From the NCBI GenBank assembly GCA_902783095.1, contig CACZPX010000228.1:1-9046 (forward strand): 9,046 nucleotides of DNA, written 5' to 3'. The stretch is from an uncultured Lachnospiraceae bacterium. Lineage in GTDB: Bacteria; Bacillota; Clostridia; Lachnospirales; Lachnospiraceae. This document shows, in pieces, positions 1 through 5,986 of this stretch. The translations under genes were made by a program, and so were the position numbers. Each line of letters begins with the position of its first letter. The stretch's first letter is position 1. The notes beneath the pieces are model-generated. The model worked only from the letters and a program-made list of their open reading frames with translations. It did not search any database and was not told the DNA's origin.

Positions 1-1
1 C

Positions 2-1348
2 CTGCAGGATGTGGCTTCTCTGGCAGAGTCCAAGAAGACCAACGATATCGTTGATATTACCAACCAGTCCTCCAAAGACGGTATCCGCATCGTGATCGAA
101 CTGAAGAAGGATGCGGACGTGGAAAATTTCGTCAATCTCCTGTATAAGAAGACCAAGCTGGAGGATACCTTCGGCGCGACGTTTCTGATGATCTCGCACG
201 GCAGGCCGGAGACCATGTCCCTGACGGACGTCTTCCGCGATTTTACGGCCTTCCAGTACGAGATCAATACCAGAAAATATCAGAACCTGCTAAAGAAAGC
301 GGAGAAAAAGCGGGAGATCGACGAGGGCCTGATCCGCGCGATCGACGTGCTGGACACCATTATAGAGGTGATCCGCGGGTCCAAGACGGTGAAGGTCGCG
401 CGCGACTGCCTGATGACCGGCAATACCGAGCAGGTGCGCTGCTCCGAAAAGGCAGCGAAGCAGGCGGCGAAATTCAACTTTACCGAGGCGCAGGCGGACG
501 CCATCCTGGAGCTGCGGCTGCAGCGCCTGGTGGGTCTGGAGATCGACGTGCTGCAGGAGGACTACCAGAAGACCTTAAAGAACATCAGCCATTACGAGAA
601 GGTCTTGAAAAGCCGCGCGGAGATGCGCAAGGTGATCGCCAAGGACCTGATGGAACTGCGGATCCGCTACAGCAGGCCGCGCCGCACGCAGATCATGCAG
701 ACCGGCACGGTGGAGATCGAAGAGGCCCCGGAGGAGATCCTGCCGGTGACCGTGACCGTGGACCGTTTCTACTACGTCCGCGCGCTGGATCGGGCGCTGT
801 ACGAAAAGAACAAGGAGGCCGTGGACGCGGAGGCGCGCTACGTGTTCGACACCATGACGGACCGCCGGCTGATCGTCTTTACGGAGGGCGGCAAGGCCCA
901 CACGCTGCGCGTAAAGGACGTGCCGCTGTGCCGCTTAAAGGACAAGGGCGTGCCGCTCGACAACGTCTGCGGCTACAGCAGCAAGACGGAGGCGGTGGTG
1001 CAGATCCTGCCCCTGGCGGACACGGAGTGGATCTTCCTCTCTTCCGACGGCTATATAAAGCGCGTGAACGCGCAGGAATTTGACGTGACGCGCCGCACCA
1101 TCGACAGCACCAGGCTTTCCGCCGGCGCGAAGGTCGTCTCCGTGACGGAGTTTTCCGGCGACACGCTGCAGGTGACGTCGGCGAAGGGCTACCGCCTGCG
1201 CTTTAAGCAGGAGGATATCCCGCTGCAGGGCAAGACCGCCCGCGGCGCCATCGCCATGAAACTGGACGACGGCGACGCCATCACCGAATCCACCACCGAG
1301 AGCCGCATGCACATCACCAGACGCGGCGGCAAGGGAAAGAAGGGGTAA
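2..1348 (+). CDS. Type IIA topoisomerase subunit A (ParC/GyrA family), C-terminal part
   Basis: This is the back half of a DNA gyrase/topoisomerase IV A subunit, the DNA-cleaving and strand-passing component that pairs with GyrB/ParE. The frame is open from base 2; the GTG at 11 is an internal valine, so the true start and the catalytic tyrosine lie upstream of the window. Visible parts are the end of the breakage-reunion core (GIRIVIELKKDA near 80-117), the long helices that form the C-gate (FQYEINTRKYQNLLKKAEKK, then ILELRLQRLVGLE near 505-541), and from about 750 a short beta-pinwheel domain (YYVRALDRA, then blades with IVFTEGGKAHTL and WIFLSSDGYIKRV). The usual GyrA-box position in the first blade reads RLKDKGVPL instead of a QRRGGKG-type motif, which favours a ParC-like role over true gyrase. 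The protein ends in a basic tail, TRRGGKGKKG. The family call is secure; ParC versus GyrA is not. The gene is followed at once by a strong terminator. Confidence 0.93.
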   Translation: MQDVASLAESKKTNDIVDITNQSSKDGIRIVIELKKDADVENFVNLLYKKTKLEDTFGATFLMISHGRPETMSLTDVFRDFTAFQYEINTRKYQNLLKKAEKKREIDEGLIRAIDVLDTIIEVIRGSKTVKVARDCLMTGNTEQVRCSEKAAKQAAKFNFTEAQADAILELRLQRLVGLEIDVLQEDYQKTLKNISHYEKVLKSRAEMRKVIAKDLMELRIRYSRPRRTQIMQTGTVEIEEAPEEILPVTVTVDRFYYVRALDRALYEKNKEAVDAEARYVFDTMTDRRLIVFTEGGKAHTLRVKDVPLCRLKDKGVPLDNVCGYSSKTEAVVQILPLADTEWIFLSSDGYIKRVNAQEFDVTRRTIDSTRLSAGAKVVSVTEFSGDTLQVTSAKGYRLRFKQEDIPLQGKTARGAIAMKLDDGDAITESTTESRMHITRRGGKGKKG

Positions 1349-1368
1349 ACGGTTATCATCATTTCATC

Positions 1369-1401
1369 ATCCCCGGCGCATTCGCGCCGGGGATCTTTTT
1401 T
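1369..1401 (+). terminator. Intrinsic terminator of the topoisomerase gene
   Basis: A perfect 11-bp stem (1369-1379 with 1384-1394, core CCCCGGCGC/GCGCCGGGG) closes a 4-base ATTC loop and is followed by C and six T residues (1396-1401). It lies 21 bases after the stop codon and separates the topoisomerase gene from the VTC operon. Confidence 0.93.
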
Positions 1402-1425
1402 CTCTATGGATCTTTATTTTTCTGT

Positions 1426-1457
1426 TTAAGCTTCACTTAAGTTAAGCCGGATAAAAT
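1426..1457 (+). promoter_or_regulatory. Candidate regulated promoter of the VTC operon with TTAAG repeats
   Basis: Three copies of TTAAG occur at 1426-1430, 1437-1441 and 1442-1446; the first two are 11 bases apart, about one helical turn, as in many OmpR/PhoB-type binding sites. A possible -10 box, TAAAAT, follows at 1452-1457. No good -35 box lies at normal distance (TTCACT at 1432-1437 is only 14 bases away), which would fit an activator-dependent promoter. The repeats and -10-like box are visible; the link to a regulator is inference. The rest of 1349-1555 holds the terminator above and a leader with a possible long-range 7-bp pairing (1471-1477 GAAACCG with 1524-1530 CGGTTTC). Confidence 0.35.
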
Positions 1458-1555
1458 GGCACCATCAAAGGAAACCGAACCGGAAACGGTCCGCAAGAAA
1501 GGCGGGGAGCACACGAAGGGAGCCGGTTTCAACACGAAAAAGGAGGGACGATCCG

Positions 1556-2308
1556 ATGACAGGCAATACGATACAGGCGGCGGCCGTACAGCAGAGCTTC
1601 AACCGTATCGAGAAGAAGTACCTGATCACGCCTGCGCAGATGGAGCTGATGCTCTCCCGCATGGCAGCCTATACAAAAGAGAGCAGATACAGCCGCTACA
1701 CCATCGGCAACATCTACTACGATACGCCGGATTTTACGCTGTTTCGGTCATCCATCGAGAGCCCGGTCTATAAAGAAAAGTTCCGCCTGCGCTGCTACAA
1801 AACGCCGGGCGCCGGGGACGAGGTGTTCCTGGAGATCAAGAAAAAGTTCAAGGGCGTCGTGTACAAGAGAAGGAACACCATGGAATACCGCAGGGCAAAG
1901 CGCTACCTGGCCACCTGCCGCGGCGGGGACACAGACCAGATCGGCCGGGAGATCGACTGGTTTTTAAACTGGTACAGGCCGGAGTCCAAGGCGATGATCG
2001 CCTACGAGCGGGTGGCCTTTGAAGGCCTGGAGGATCCGGAACTGCGGATCACGTTCGATACCGATATCCGCTGGCGGGACACGGACCTGGACCTGGGACT
2101 GGGCACCTACGGGGCGCCGCTCCTGCCGGAGGGCATGGTCCTGATGGAGATCAAGATCCCGGCCGCCGCGCCGCTGTGGCTGGCGGAGGCGCTCTCGGAG
2201 GGACGCATCTTTGCGGCATCCTTCTCCAAGATCGGGACCTGGTACAAAGACTGTTATTTAAAGGGCAAGCATTTTGAGTATGAAAGGGAGGTGCGTCACA
2301 GTGCTTAA
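1556..2308 (+). CDS. VTC-type polyphosphate polymerase domain protein
   Basis: A 250-residue soluble protein of the VTC/triphosphate-tunnel-metalloenzyme fold, the family of the yeast Vtc4 catalytic domain that builds polyphosphate from ATP. Tunnel-lining motifs appear in the expected order: EKKY (19-22), NIYYDTPDF (52-60), KFRLRC with R77 and R79, FLEIKKKFKG (91-100), VYKRR (102-106), IAYERVAF (148-155), LRITFDTDIRW (163-173), LMEIKI with E198 and K200, and FSKIG (223-227). Basic residues to hold phosphate and acidic residues to hold metal are therefore all present, so an active enzyme is likely. Length is normal for the stand-alone bacterial form. The ATG is supported by AGGAGGG (1541-1547) 8 bases upstream. 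Its last 8 bases overlap the start of the DUF4956 gene, indicating translational coupling. Polyphosphate synthesis is inferred from the family; bacterial members of this type are poorly tested. Confidence 0.88.
   Translation: MTGNTIQAAAVQQSFNRIEKKYLITPAQMELMLSRMAAYTKESRYSRYTIGNIYYDTPDFTLFRSSIESPVYKEKFRLRCYKTPGAGDEVFLEIKKKFKGVVYKRRNTMEYRRAKRYLATCRGGDTDQIGREIDWFLNWYRPESKAMIAYERVAFEGLEDPELRITFDTDIRWRDTDLDLGLGTYGAPLLPEGMVLMEIKIPAAAPLWLAEALSEGRIFAASFSKIGTWYKDCYLKGKHFEYEREVRHSA
2285..2303 (+). promoter_or_regulatory. Ribosome binding site that fixes the GTG start of DUF4956
   Basis: AGGGAGGTG (2285-2293) is a strong Shine-Dalgarno match placed 7 bases before GTG 2301, inside the last codons of the VTC gene. 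It decides the start against the in-frame upstream TTG and ATG and implies termination-reinitiation coupling. Confidence 0.8.
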
Positions 2309-2966
2309 CACCATTATTTCAGGAAGTATCACCATAGACGATTTTTTGATCTGCACAGCGGTCTCGCTGGCGCTCGGGATCGCAGGCGCGTTCCTGTTCA
2401 TGTTCCGCAACACCTACACCAAGAGCTTCGTGCTGACGCTCGCGGTGCTGCCGGCCATCATCCAGCTGGTGATCATGATGGTGAACGGCAATATCGGCGC
2501 AGGCGTGGCGGTGGCCGGAGCCTTTGGACTGGTCCGCTTCCGTTCCGCACCCGGAACCGCCAAGGAGATCACCATGCTGTTCCTGTCCGTGGCCGTTGGC
2601 ATCGCGACCGGCATGGGCTACGTGGCAGTGGCCGTTCTGTTCTTCGCGATCGTGGCATTGGTGATCCTGGTCCTGACCGCGACCGGTTTCGGAAAAGGCA
2701 TGGGAACGGAGAAGGATCTGCGCATCACCATTCCGGAGAACCTGGACTACGACGGACTGTTTGACGATCTGTTTGCGAAGTACACCGTTTCCCACGAGCT
2801 GCAGACCGTGCGCACCACCAACATGGGAACGCTGTTTGAACTGCAGTACAAGGTGGGCTTTAAGGGAAACGGCGTGCCCAAGGCCTTTATAGACGAGCTG
2901 CGCTGCCGCAACGGAAACCTGAACATCGTGTGCGGAAAGCTTGCGAGCAAGGAAGCGCTGTTGTAA
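2301..2966 (+). CDS. DUF4956 family membrane protein, partner of the VTC protein
   Basis: A 221-residue inner-membrane protein. Hydrophobic segments near residues 15-35, 43-62, 66-78 and 91-130 suggest four or five membrane passes. The loop GLVRFRSAPGTAKEI (76-90) is the hallmark of DUF4956. A soluble C-terminal domain of about 80 residues follows (from EKDLRITIPENLDY, with a later LFELQYKVGF), probably a small alpha/beta fold facing the cytosol. GTG at 2301 is chosen because AGGGAGGTG (2285-2293) sits 7 bases upstream; an in-frame TTG at 2274 and ATG at 2280 lie before that site and would waste it. The start overlaps the VTC stop by 8 bases (GTGCTTAA). VTC and DUF4956 genes are commonly found side by side, often with a CotH-like gene, which is absent here. 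The function is unproven; a membrane anchor or polyphosphate conduit is inference. Confidence 0.87.
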   Translation: MLNTIISGSITIDDFLICTAVSLALGIAGAFLFMFRNTYTKSFVLTLAVLPAIIQLVIMMVNGNIGAGVAVAGAFGLVRFRSAPGTAKEITMLFLSVAVGIATGMGYVAVAVLFFAIVALVILVLTATGFGKGMGTEKDLRITIPENLDYDGLFDDLFAKYTVSHELQTVRTTNMGTLFELQYKVGFKGNGVPKAFIDELRCRNGNLNIVCGKLASKEALL

Positions 2967-2980
2967 GATAACAGACGAAC

Positions 2981-3006
2981 GGAGCGCGGCTGCGGCCGCG
3001 CTTTTT
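2981..3006 (+). terminator. Intrinsic terminator between DUF4956 and the response regulator
   Basis: AGCGCGGC (2983-2990) pairs perfectly with GCCGCGCT (2995-3002) across a TGCG loop, extended by two G-T pairs, with five T residues at 3002-3006. The T-run is short and begins inside the stem, so read-through into the two-component genes is plausible. No convincing promoter follows it before 3045. Confidence 0.75.
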
Positions 3007-3044
3007 CCGGATAATCCCCGGTCCTGTGAAGAGAGGAGAGAGAC

Positions 3045-3731
3045 ATGAAGCTGCTGATCGCGGAAGATGAGATCGATCTGGCGGAGGCCCTGGCAGCCTT
3101 CCTGGAGCGCAACAAATATACGGTGGACGTGGTAAACGACGGCGAGGAGGCCTACTACAGCGCCTCCGGCGGCGATTACGACGCGGTGATCCTGGACATC
3201 ATGATGCCCAAGCGGGACGGCATCCAGGTCTTAAAGCAGCTGCGGGCGGAGGGAAACACCACCCCCATCATGATGCTCACGGCCAAGGGGGAGAAGACGG
3301 ACCGCATCACGGGCTTTGACGCCGGCGCGGACGACTACCTGCCCAAGCCCTTTGACACGGACGAACTGCTGTCCAGGCTGCGCGCCATTTTGCGGCGCAA
3401 GGGGGAGATCAAGAGCAACGTGCTCACCTTTGGAGACCTGACGCTGGACTGCGACGCGGGCACCGTCGCCAGCCACGGAAAGACGGAACGCCTGCGCGGC
3501 AAGGAATTTCAGCTGATGGAGCTCTTCATGCATTCGCCCCGCATGCTGTTTTCAGCGGACCGCATCATGGAGCGCGTGTGGAGCTGGGAGTCCGACGCGG
3601 AGATCAACGTGGTGTGGGTGCACATCTCCAACCTGCGCAAGAAACTGAAGGGCATCGGCTCCAACGTGACCATCAAGGCGAGCCGCGGCCTTGGCTATAT
3701 GCTGGAGGAACTCCATGATCAGGAAGCTTAG
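3045..3731 (+). CDS. OmpR/PhoB-family response regulator
   Basis: A 228-residue DNA-binding response regulator. The receiver domain (1-120) shows the acidic pair E7/D8, the phospho-acceptor D51 in VILDIMMP, T79 in LTA, and K101 in PKPF, so phosphorylation chemistry is intact. A winged-helix DNA-binding domain follows (about 124-222) with LRGKEFQLMELF, the recognition-helix region VWVHISNLRKKL, and the wing ending SRGLGYML. AGGAG (3034-3038) lies 6 bases before the ATG. The gene overlaps the following histidine kinase by 17 bases, so the two form a cognate pair. It lies 78 bases after DUF4956 but beyond a terminator. Targets are unknown; the phased repeats upstream of the VTC gene are one candidate. 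Confidence 0.96.
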   Translation: MKLLIAEDEIDLAEALAAFLERNKYTVDVVNDGEEAYYSASGGDYDAVILDIMMPKRDGIQVLKQLRAEGNTTPIMMLTAKGEKTDRITGFDAGADDYLPKPFDTDELLSRLRAILRRKGEIKSNVLTFGDLTLDCDAGTVASHGKTERLRGKEFQLMELFMHSPRMLFSADRIMERVWSWESDAEINVVWVHISNLRKKLKGIGSNVTIKASRGLGYMLEELHDQEA

Positions 3732-5076
3732 AAAACGCTTCATCCGCATCGCCATGCTGGCGGTGATCCTGGTGGTGGCCGTGCTGATCTCCGCGCTTCT
3801 GATCGGCACCTACACCTCCACAAAGTCGGAGCTGAGGCAGACGCTGGACATGCTCATAGAAAACGACGGCCGGCTGCCCTTCGGCCCCGGCGGGAACGGA
3901 GGCGGAACGACGGACGGACAGCCGCCGGAGACGCCGGACTTTTCACAGGAGACGGAGCGGGACGAGAAGGGAAAGCAGAACGACGGCCGCCGCAGGGTGG
4001 GCTTTTTCGGCAGCGACGGTCTCTCGCCGGAGATGCAGTTTTCCACCCGCTTTTTTACGATCAGCTATAACGCGGACGGGACCGTGTTAAACTCCGAGTG
4101 GGGACACATCGCGGCCGTGGACGACAGCTACACGGACGTCTACCTGGCGGAGGCGATGGACAACGGCGTGGGGACCGGCTTTATCGATTCCTATATCTAC
4201 AAGGTGACGGAAAAGGAAGACGGCAGTTTTCTGGCGGTCTTTCTGGACTGCGAAAAGGAACTCAACACCATCCGCACCTACGTCCTGGTCTCGCTGGTCG
4301 TAGGCGTCGGCTGCATCCTGCTGGTGTACGTGCTGATCCGCATCTTTTCGCTGCGGGCCATCAATCCGACCATCCGGACCATTGAAAAGCAGAAGCAGTT
4401 CATCACCGACGCCAGCCACGAGCTGAAGACGCCGCTCACCGTGATCGCCACCAGCCAGAAGGTGCTGGAGATGGACGTGGGCAAGCAGAAGTGGATCGAC
4501 AAGACCCTGGACCAGGTGGACAAGATGCGCGGCCTGGTGGAGGAGATGGTGGTGCTCTCCAGACTGGACGAGGAGCGCGAGGACACCCTGTACAAGACCT
4601 TTAACGCGAGCGAGGCCGTGACGGAGACCGCGGAGTCCTTCCGCGACTTTGCGGAGACCAGGGGCTATGAACTGGCGCTGGAGATCGAACCGGACGTGAC
4701 GTTTACGGGCGACCAGATGTCGGTGCGCCGGCTGATCTCCGTGCTCATGGACAACGCCGTCAAGTACGCGGAGGCGGGCGGCACCATAAGGATGACGCTT
4801 TCCGCGACGCGAAAAGGAATAAAGATCACGCAGGAGAACCCCTGCGAGCCGATCCCGCAGGAGGACCTTGGCCGCCTGTTCGACCGGTTCTACCGGGTGA
4901 ACAAGTCGCGGTCGCGCCACACCGGCGGCTCCGGAATAGGCCTGTCCATCGCCCAGGGCATCTGCGAAAAGCACGGCGGGAGCATCCGGGCCGAAGCGCC
5001 CACGGCGGGCAGCGTCCGTTTCACCGCGCTGTTAAACAACCAGAAGGTCAAAAAGCCCGCGGAAAAGGAAGACTGA
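3715..5076 (+). CDS. Membrane sensor histidine kinase, partner of the upstream regulator
   Basis: A 453-residue kinase. TM1 spans about residues 12-31 and TM2 about 188-210, bracketing an extracytoplasmic sensor (32-187) that begins with a Gly/Pro-rich, low-complexity stretch (57-75) followed by a charged one. The HisKA helix carries the phospho-accepting H235 in DASHELKTP. The ATPase domain has an N box (MDNAVKYA, N347), an F box (LFDRFYR, 388-394) and a G2 box (TGGSGIGLSIA, 403-413). The G1 box is degenerate: TQENPCEPI stands where DxGxG is expected, a variant I recall from other clostridial kinases. Only about 20 residues separate TM2 from the H box, so there is no full HAMP domain. ATG 3715 is preferred over the in-frame TTG at 3691 because GGAGGA (3704-3709) precedes it by 5 bases. 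The signal sensed is unknown. Confidence 0.94.
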   Translation: MIRKLRKRFIRIAMLAVILVVAVLISALLIGTYTSTKSELRQTLDMLIENDGRLPFGPGGNGGGTTDGQPPETPDFSQETERDEKGKQNDGRRRVGFFGSDGLSPEMQFSTRFFTISYNADGTVLNSEWGHIAAVDDSYTDVYLAEAMDNGVGTGFIDSYIYKVTEKEDGSFLAVFLDCEKELNTIRTYVLVSLVVGVGCILLVYVLIRIFSLRAINPTIRTIEKQKQFITDASHELKTPLTVIATSQKVLEMDVGKQKWIDKTLDQVDKMRGLVEEMVVLSRLDEEREDTLYKTFNASEAVTETAESFRDFAETRGYELALEIEPDVTFTGDQMSVRRLISVLMDNAVKYAEAGGTIRMTLSATRKGIKITQENPCEPIPQEDLGRLFDRFYRVNKSRSRHTGGSGIGLSIAQGICEKHGGSIRAEAPTAGSVRFTALLNNQKVKKPAEKED

Positions 5077-5081
5077 CAAAG

Positions 5082-5114
5082 GCCCCGCAAGATAGAAATT
5101 GACAGATGCGGGGC
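5082..5114. repeat. Inverted repeat flanking the -35 box of the PAP2 promoter
   Basis: GCCCCGCA (5082-5089) and TGCGGGGC (5107-5114) are perfect 8-base complements separated by 17 bases. The second arm lies in the promoter spacer and the -35 box lies in the loop. No T-run follows, so it is not a normal intrinsic terminator for the kinase gene; it could be an operator or a weak transcript end. Confidence 0.6.
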
Positions 5115-5127
5115 GTAAAGGTAAAAT
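5099..5127 (+). promoter_or_regulatory. Sigma-A type promoter of the PAP2 gene
   Basis: A perfect -35 box TTGACA (5099-5104) is followed 17 bases later by TAAAAT (5122-5127, one mismatch to TATAAT). Transcription should start near 5134. This makes the in-frame ATG at 5106 unusable from this promoter and supports ATG 5160 as the start of the next gene. Confidence 0.82.
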
Positions 5128-5159
5128 ATTTTCCGAAGTTTGTTCCCGGAGGGAAAACC

Positions 5160-5834
5160 ATGAAGAAAGACAGCAGAACGTTTCTGATTGCGGCAGTGAT
5201 CCTGTCCGCGGTCTTTGTGTTGTTTACGATCCTGTTAAAGCTCGTGGACGTGCAGCCGGCCGGTCCGCTGCTCACGGAGGTCGGCTTCGGGACCGTCAAC
5301 GCGGCCTTTGCCGGCGCGGTCGGCTATCACCCGGCCTTTTATAAGATCGCCTCGGTGTTCGGCATCCTCTGCCTGCTGATCGCCGCCTGTTTTGCCCTGA
5401 TGGGTGCGGCGCAGCTGATCCAGACAAAGGATATCCGCAAGGTCAACTACCGGATCCTCGCCGTGGGCGGCCTGTACGTGTGCGTGATCCTCATCTACGT
5501 CTTCTTTGAACTGGTCGTGGTCAATTACCGGCCGGTGGTGATCGACGAAAAGCTCTCGCCGTCCTACCCGTCCTCCCACACGATGATCGCGCTGTGCATC
5601 ACCGTATCAGCGGCCATGGTGCTGCGCGGCGTCTTAAAAAACCGCAGACTGGCGCAGATTCTGGGCTGGGTGAGCATCGGCATAGGCGTGCTGACCGTGC
5701 TGTTTCGGCTGCTCTCCGGCGCGCACTGGCTCACGGACATCGTGGGCGGCCTGCTCGTGTCCGCGGCGCTGCTGGCCTGGTTTGCCTGGGTGCTGCTTAT
5801 GCTGCGGCAGAGACGGACGCCTGCGCGCCGTTAA
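5160..5834 (+). CDS. PAP2-family membrane phosphatase
   Basis: A 224-residue multi-pass membrane protein of the type 2 phosphatidic acid phosphatase superfamily, which removes phosphate from lipid or polyprenyl (pyro)phosphates at the membrane. About six hydrophobic segments are visible (near 8-27, 63-85, 101-121, 143-157, 166-184, 194-215). The three catalytic motifs are recognisable: motif 1 NYRP (R124, P125), motif 2 PSSHT (137-141, H140), and motif 3 RLLSGAHWLTD with R183, H189 and D193. The motif 1 lysine (K-x6-RP) is replaced by E117, while the Arg and both His residues remain. ATG 5160 has GGAGGG (5148-5153) 6 bases upstream and lies downstream of the promoter at 5099-5127. The gene is transcribed separately from the kinase. 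The substrate cannot be told from sequence; undecaprenyl pyrophosphate or phosphatidate/phosphatidylglycerol phosphate are possible. Confidence 0.88.
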   Translation: MKKDSRTFLIAAVILSAVFVLFTILLKLVDVQPAGPLLTEVGFGTVNAAFAGAVGYHPAFYKIASVFGILCLLIAACFALMGAAQLIQTKDIRKVNYRILAVGGLYVCVILIYVFFELVVVNYRPVVIDEKLSPSYPSSHTMIALCITVSAAMVLRGVLKNRRLAQILGWVSIGIGVLTVLFRLLSGAHWLTDIVGGLLVSAALLAWFAWVLLMLRQRRTPARR

Positions 5835-5844
5835 CGTTTGGTTA

Positions 5845-5872
5845 TTGACAGGTGCCGGTTCTCCTGTATAAT
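5845..5872 (+). promoter_or_regulatory. Consensus sigma-A promoter of the ECF S-component leader
   Basis: TTGACA (5845-5850) and TATAAT (5867-5872) match the consensus at every base, with 16-base spacing. Transcription should begin near 5879-5880, giving a leader of about 107 bases before ATG 5987, with a terminator in it. It is the best-matching promoter in the window. Confidence 0.9.
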
Positions 5873-5961
5873 GATGGATGTCGGCTGAAGCCGGCGCGCG
5901 CGGCAGAAGCCGCTGTAAAAAAGATATCAGAAGGTATCGCTGTTTGCGATGCCTTCTTTTT
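5873..5961 (+). ncRNA. Structured leader RNA of unknown class ending in a terminator
   Basis: Downstream of the consensus promoter lie two small hairpins, CGGC-TGAA-GCCG (5882-5893) and GCGGC-AGAA-GCCGC (5900-5913), then an A-rich linker (GTAAAAAAGATATC, 5915-5928), then the terminator at 5929-5961. The CGGC/GCCG arms can also pair with each other in other combinations, so alternative folds exist. The arrangement of promoter, structured RNA, terminator and transporter gene is that of a cis-acting attenuator or riboswitch. It does not match the THF, TPP, FMN, cobalamin, preQ1-I or mini-ykkC patterns I know. It might instead be a short independent RNA of about 80 bases. The structure is visible; the regulatory role is inference. 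Confidence 0.5.
5929..5961 (+). terminator. Intrinsic terminator inside the ECF S-component leader
   Basis: AGAAGGTATCGC (5929-5940) pairs with GCGATGCCTTCT (5946-5957) as a 12-bp stem with one G-T pair and a TGTTT loop, ending in five T residues (5957-5961). It lies between a strong promoter and the start codon, so it must be bypassed for the gene to be expressed from that promoter. Confidence 0.85.
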
Positions 5962-5986
5962 GATGGATGACGGAGGAACGTGACGT

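Noticed and set aside
11..13. GTG as the start codon of the topoisomerase gene
   Set aside because: The frame is open to the window edge and the residues before it (L-Q-D) continue the conserved protein; it is an internal valine.
3007..3044. Promoter for the response regulator from GATAAT at 3010-3015
   Set aside because: No -35-like sequence lies at a suitable distance; that region is occupied by the terminator hairpin.
4087..4974. Long minus-strand reading frame (295 codons) opposite the kinase gene
   Set aside because: It is rich in Arg, His, Val and Gln with no recognisable domain, lies exactly opposite a conserved kinase, and is the expected by-product of GC-rich codon use.
5873..5961. 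Leader as a known riboswitch (THF, preQ1-I, mini-ykkC/guanidine-II)
   Set aside because: The A-rich tail recalls preQ1-I, but the preceding hairpin has only a 4-base loop and cannot form the required pseudoknot. The paired hairpins recall mini-ykkC, but the loops are TGAA and AGAA, not ACGR. The THF core is absent.
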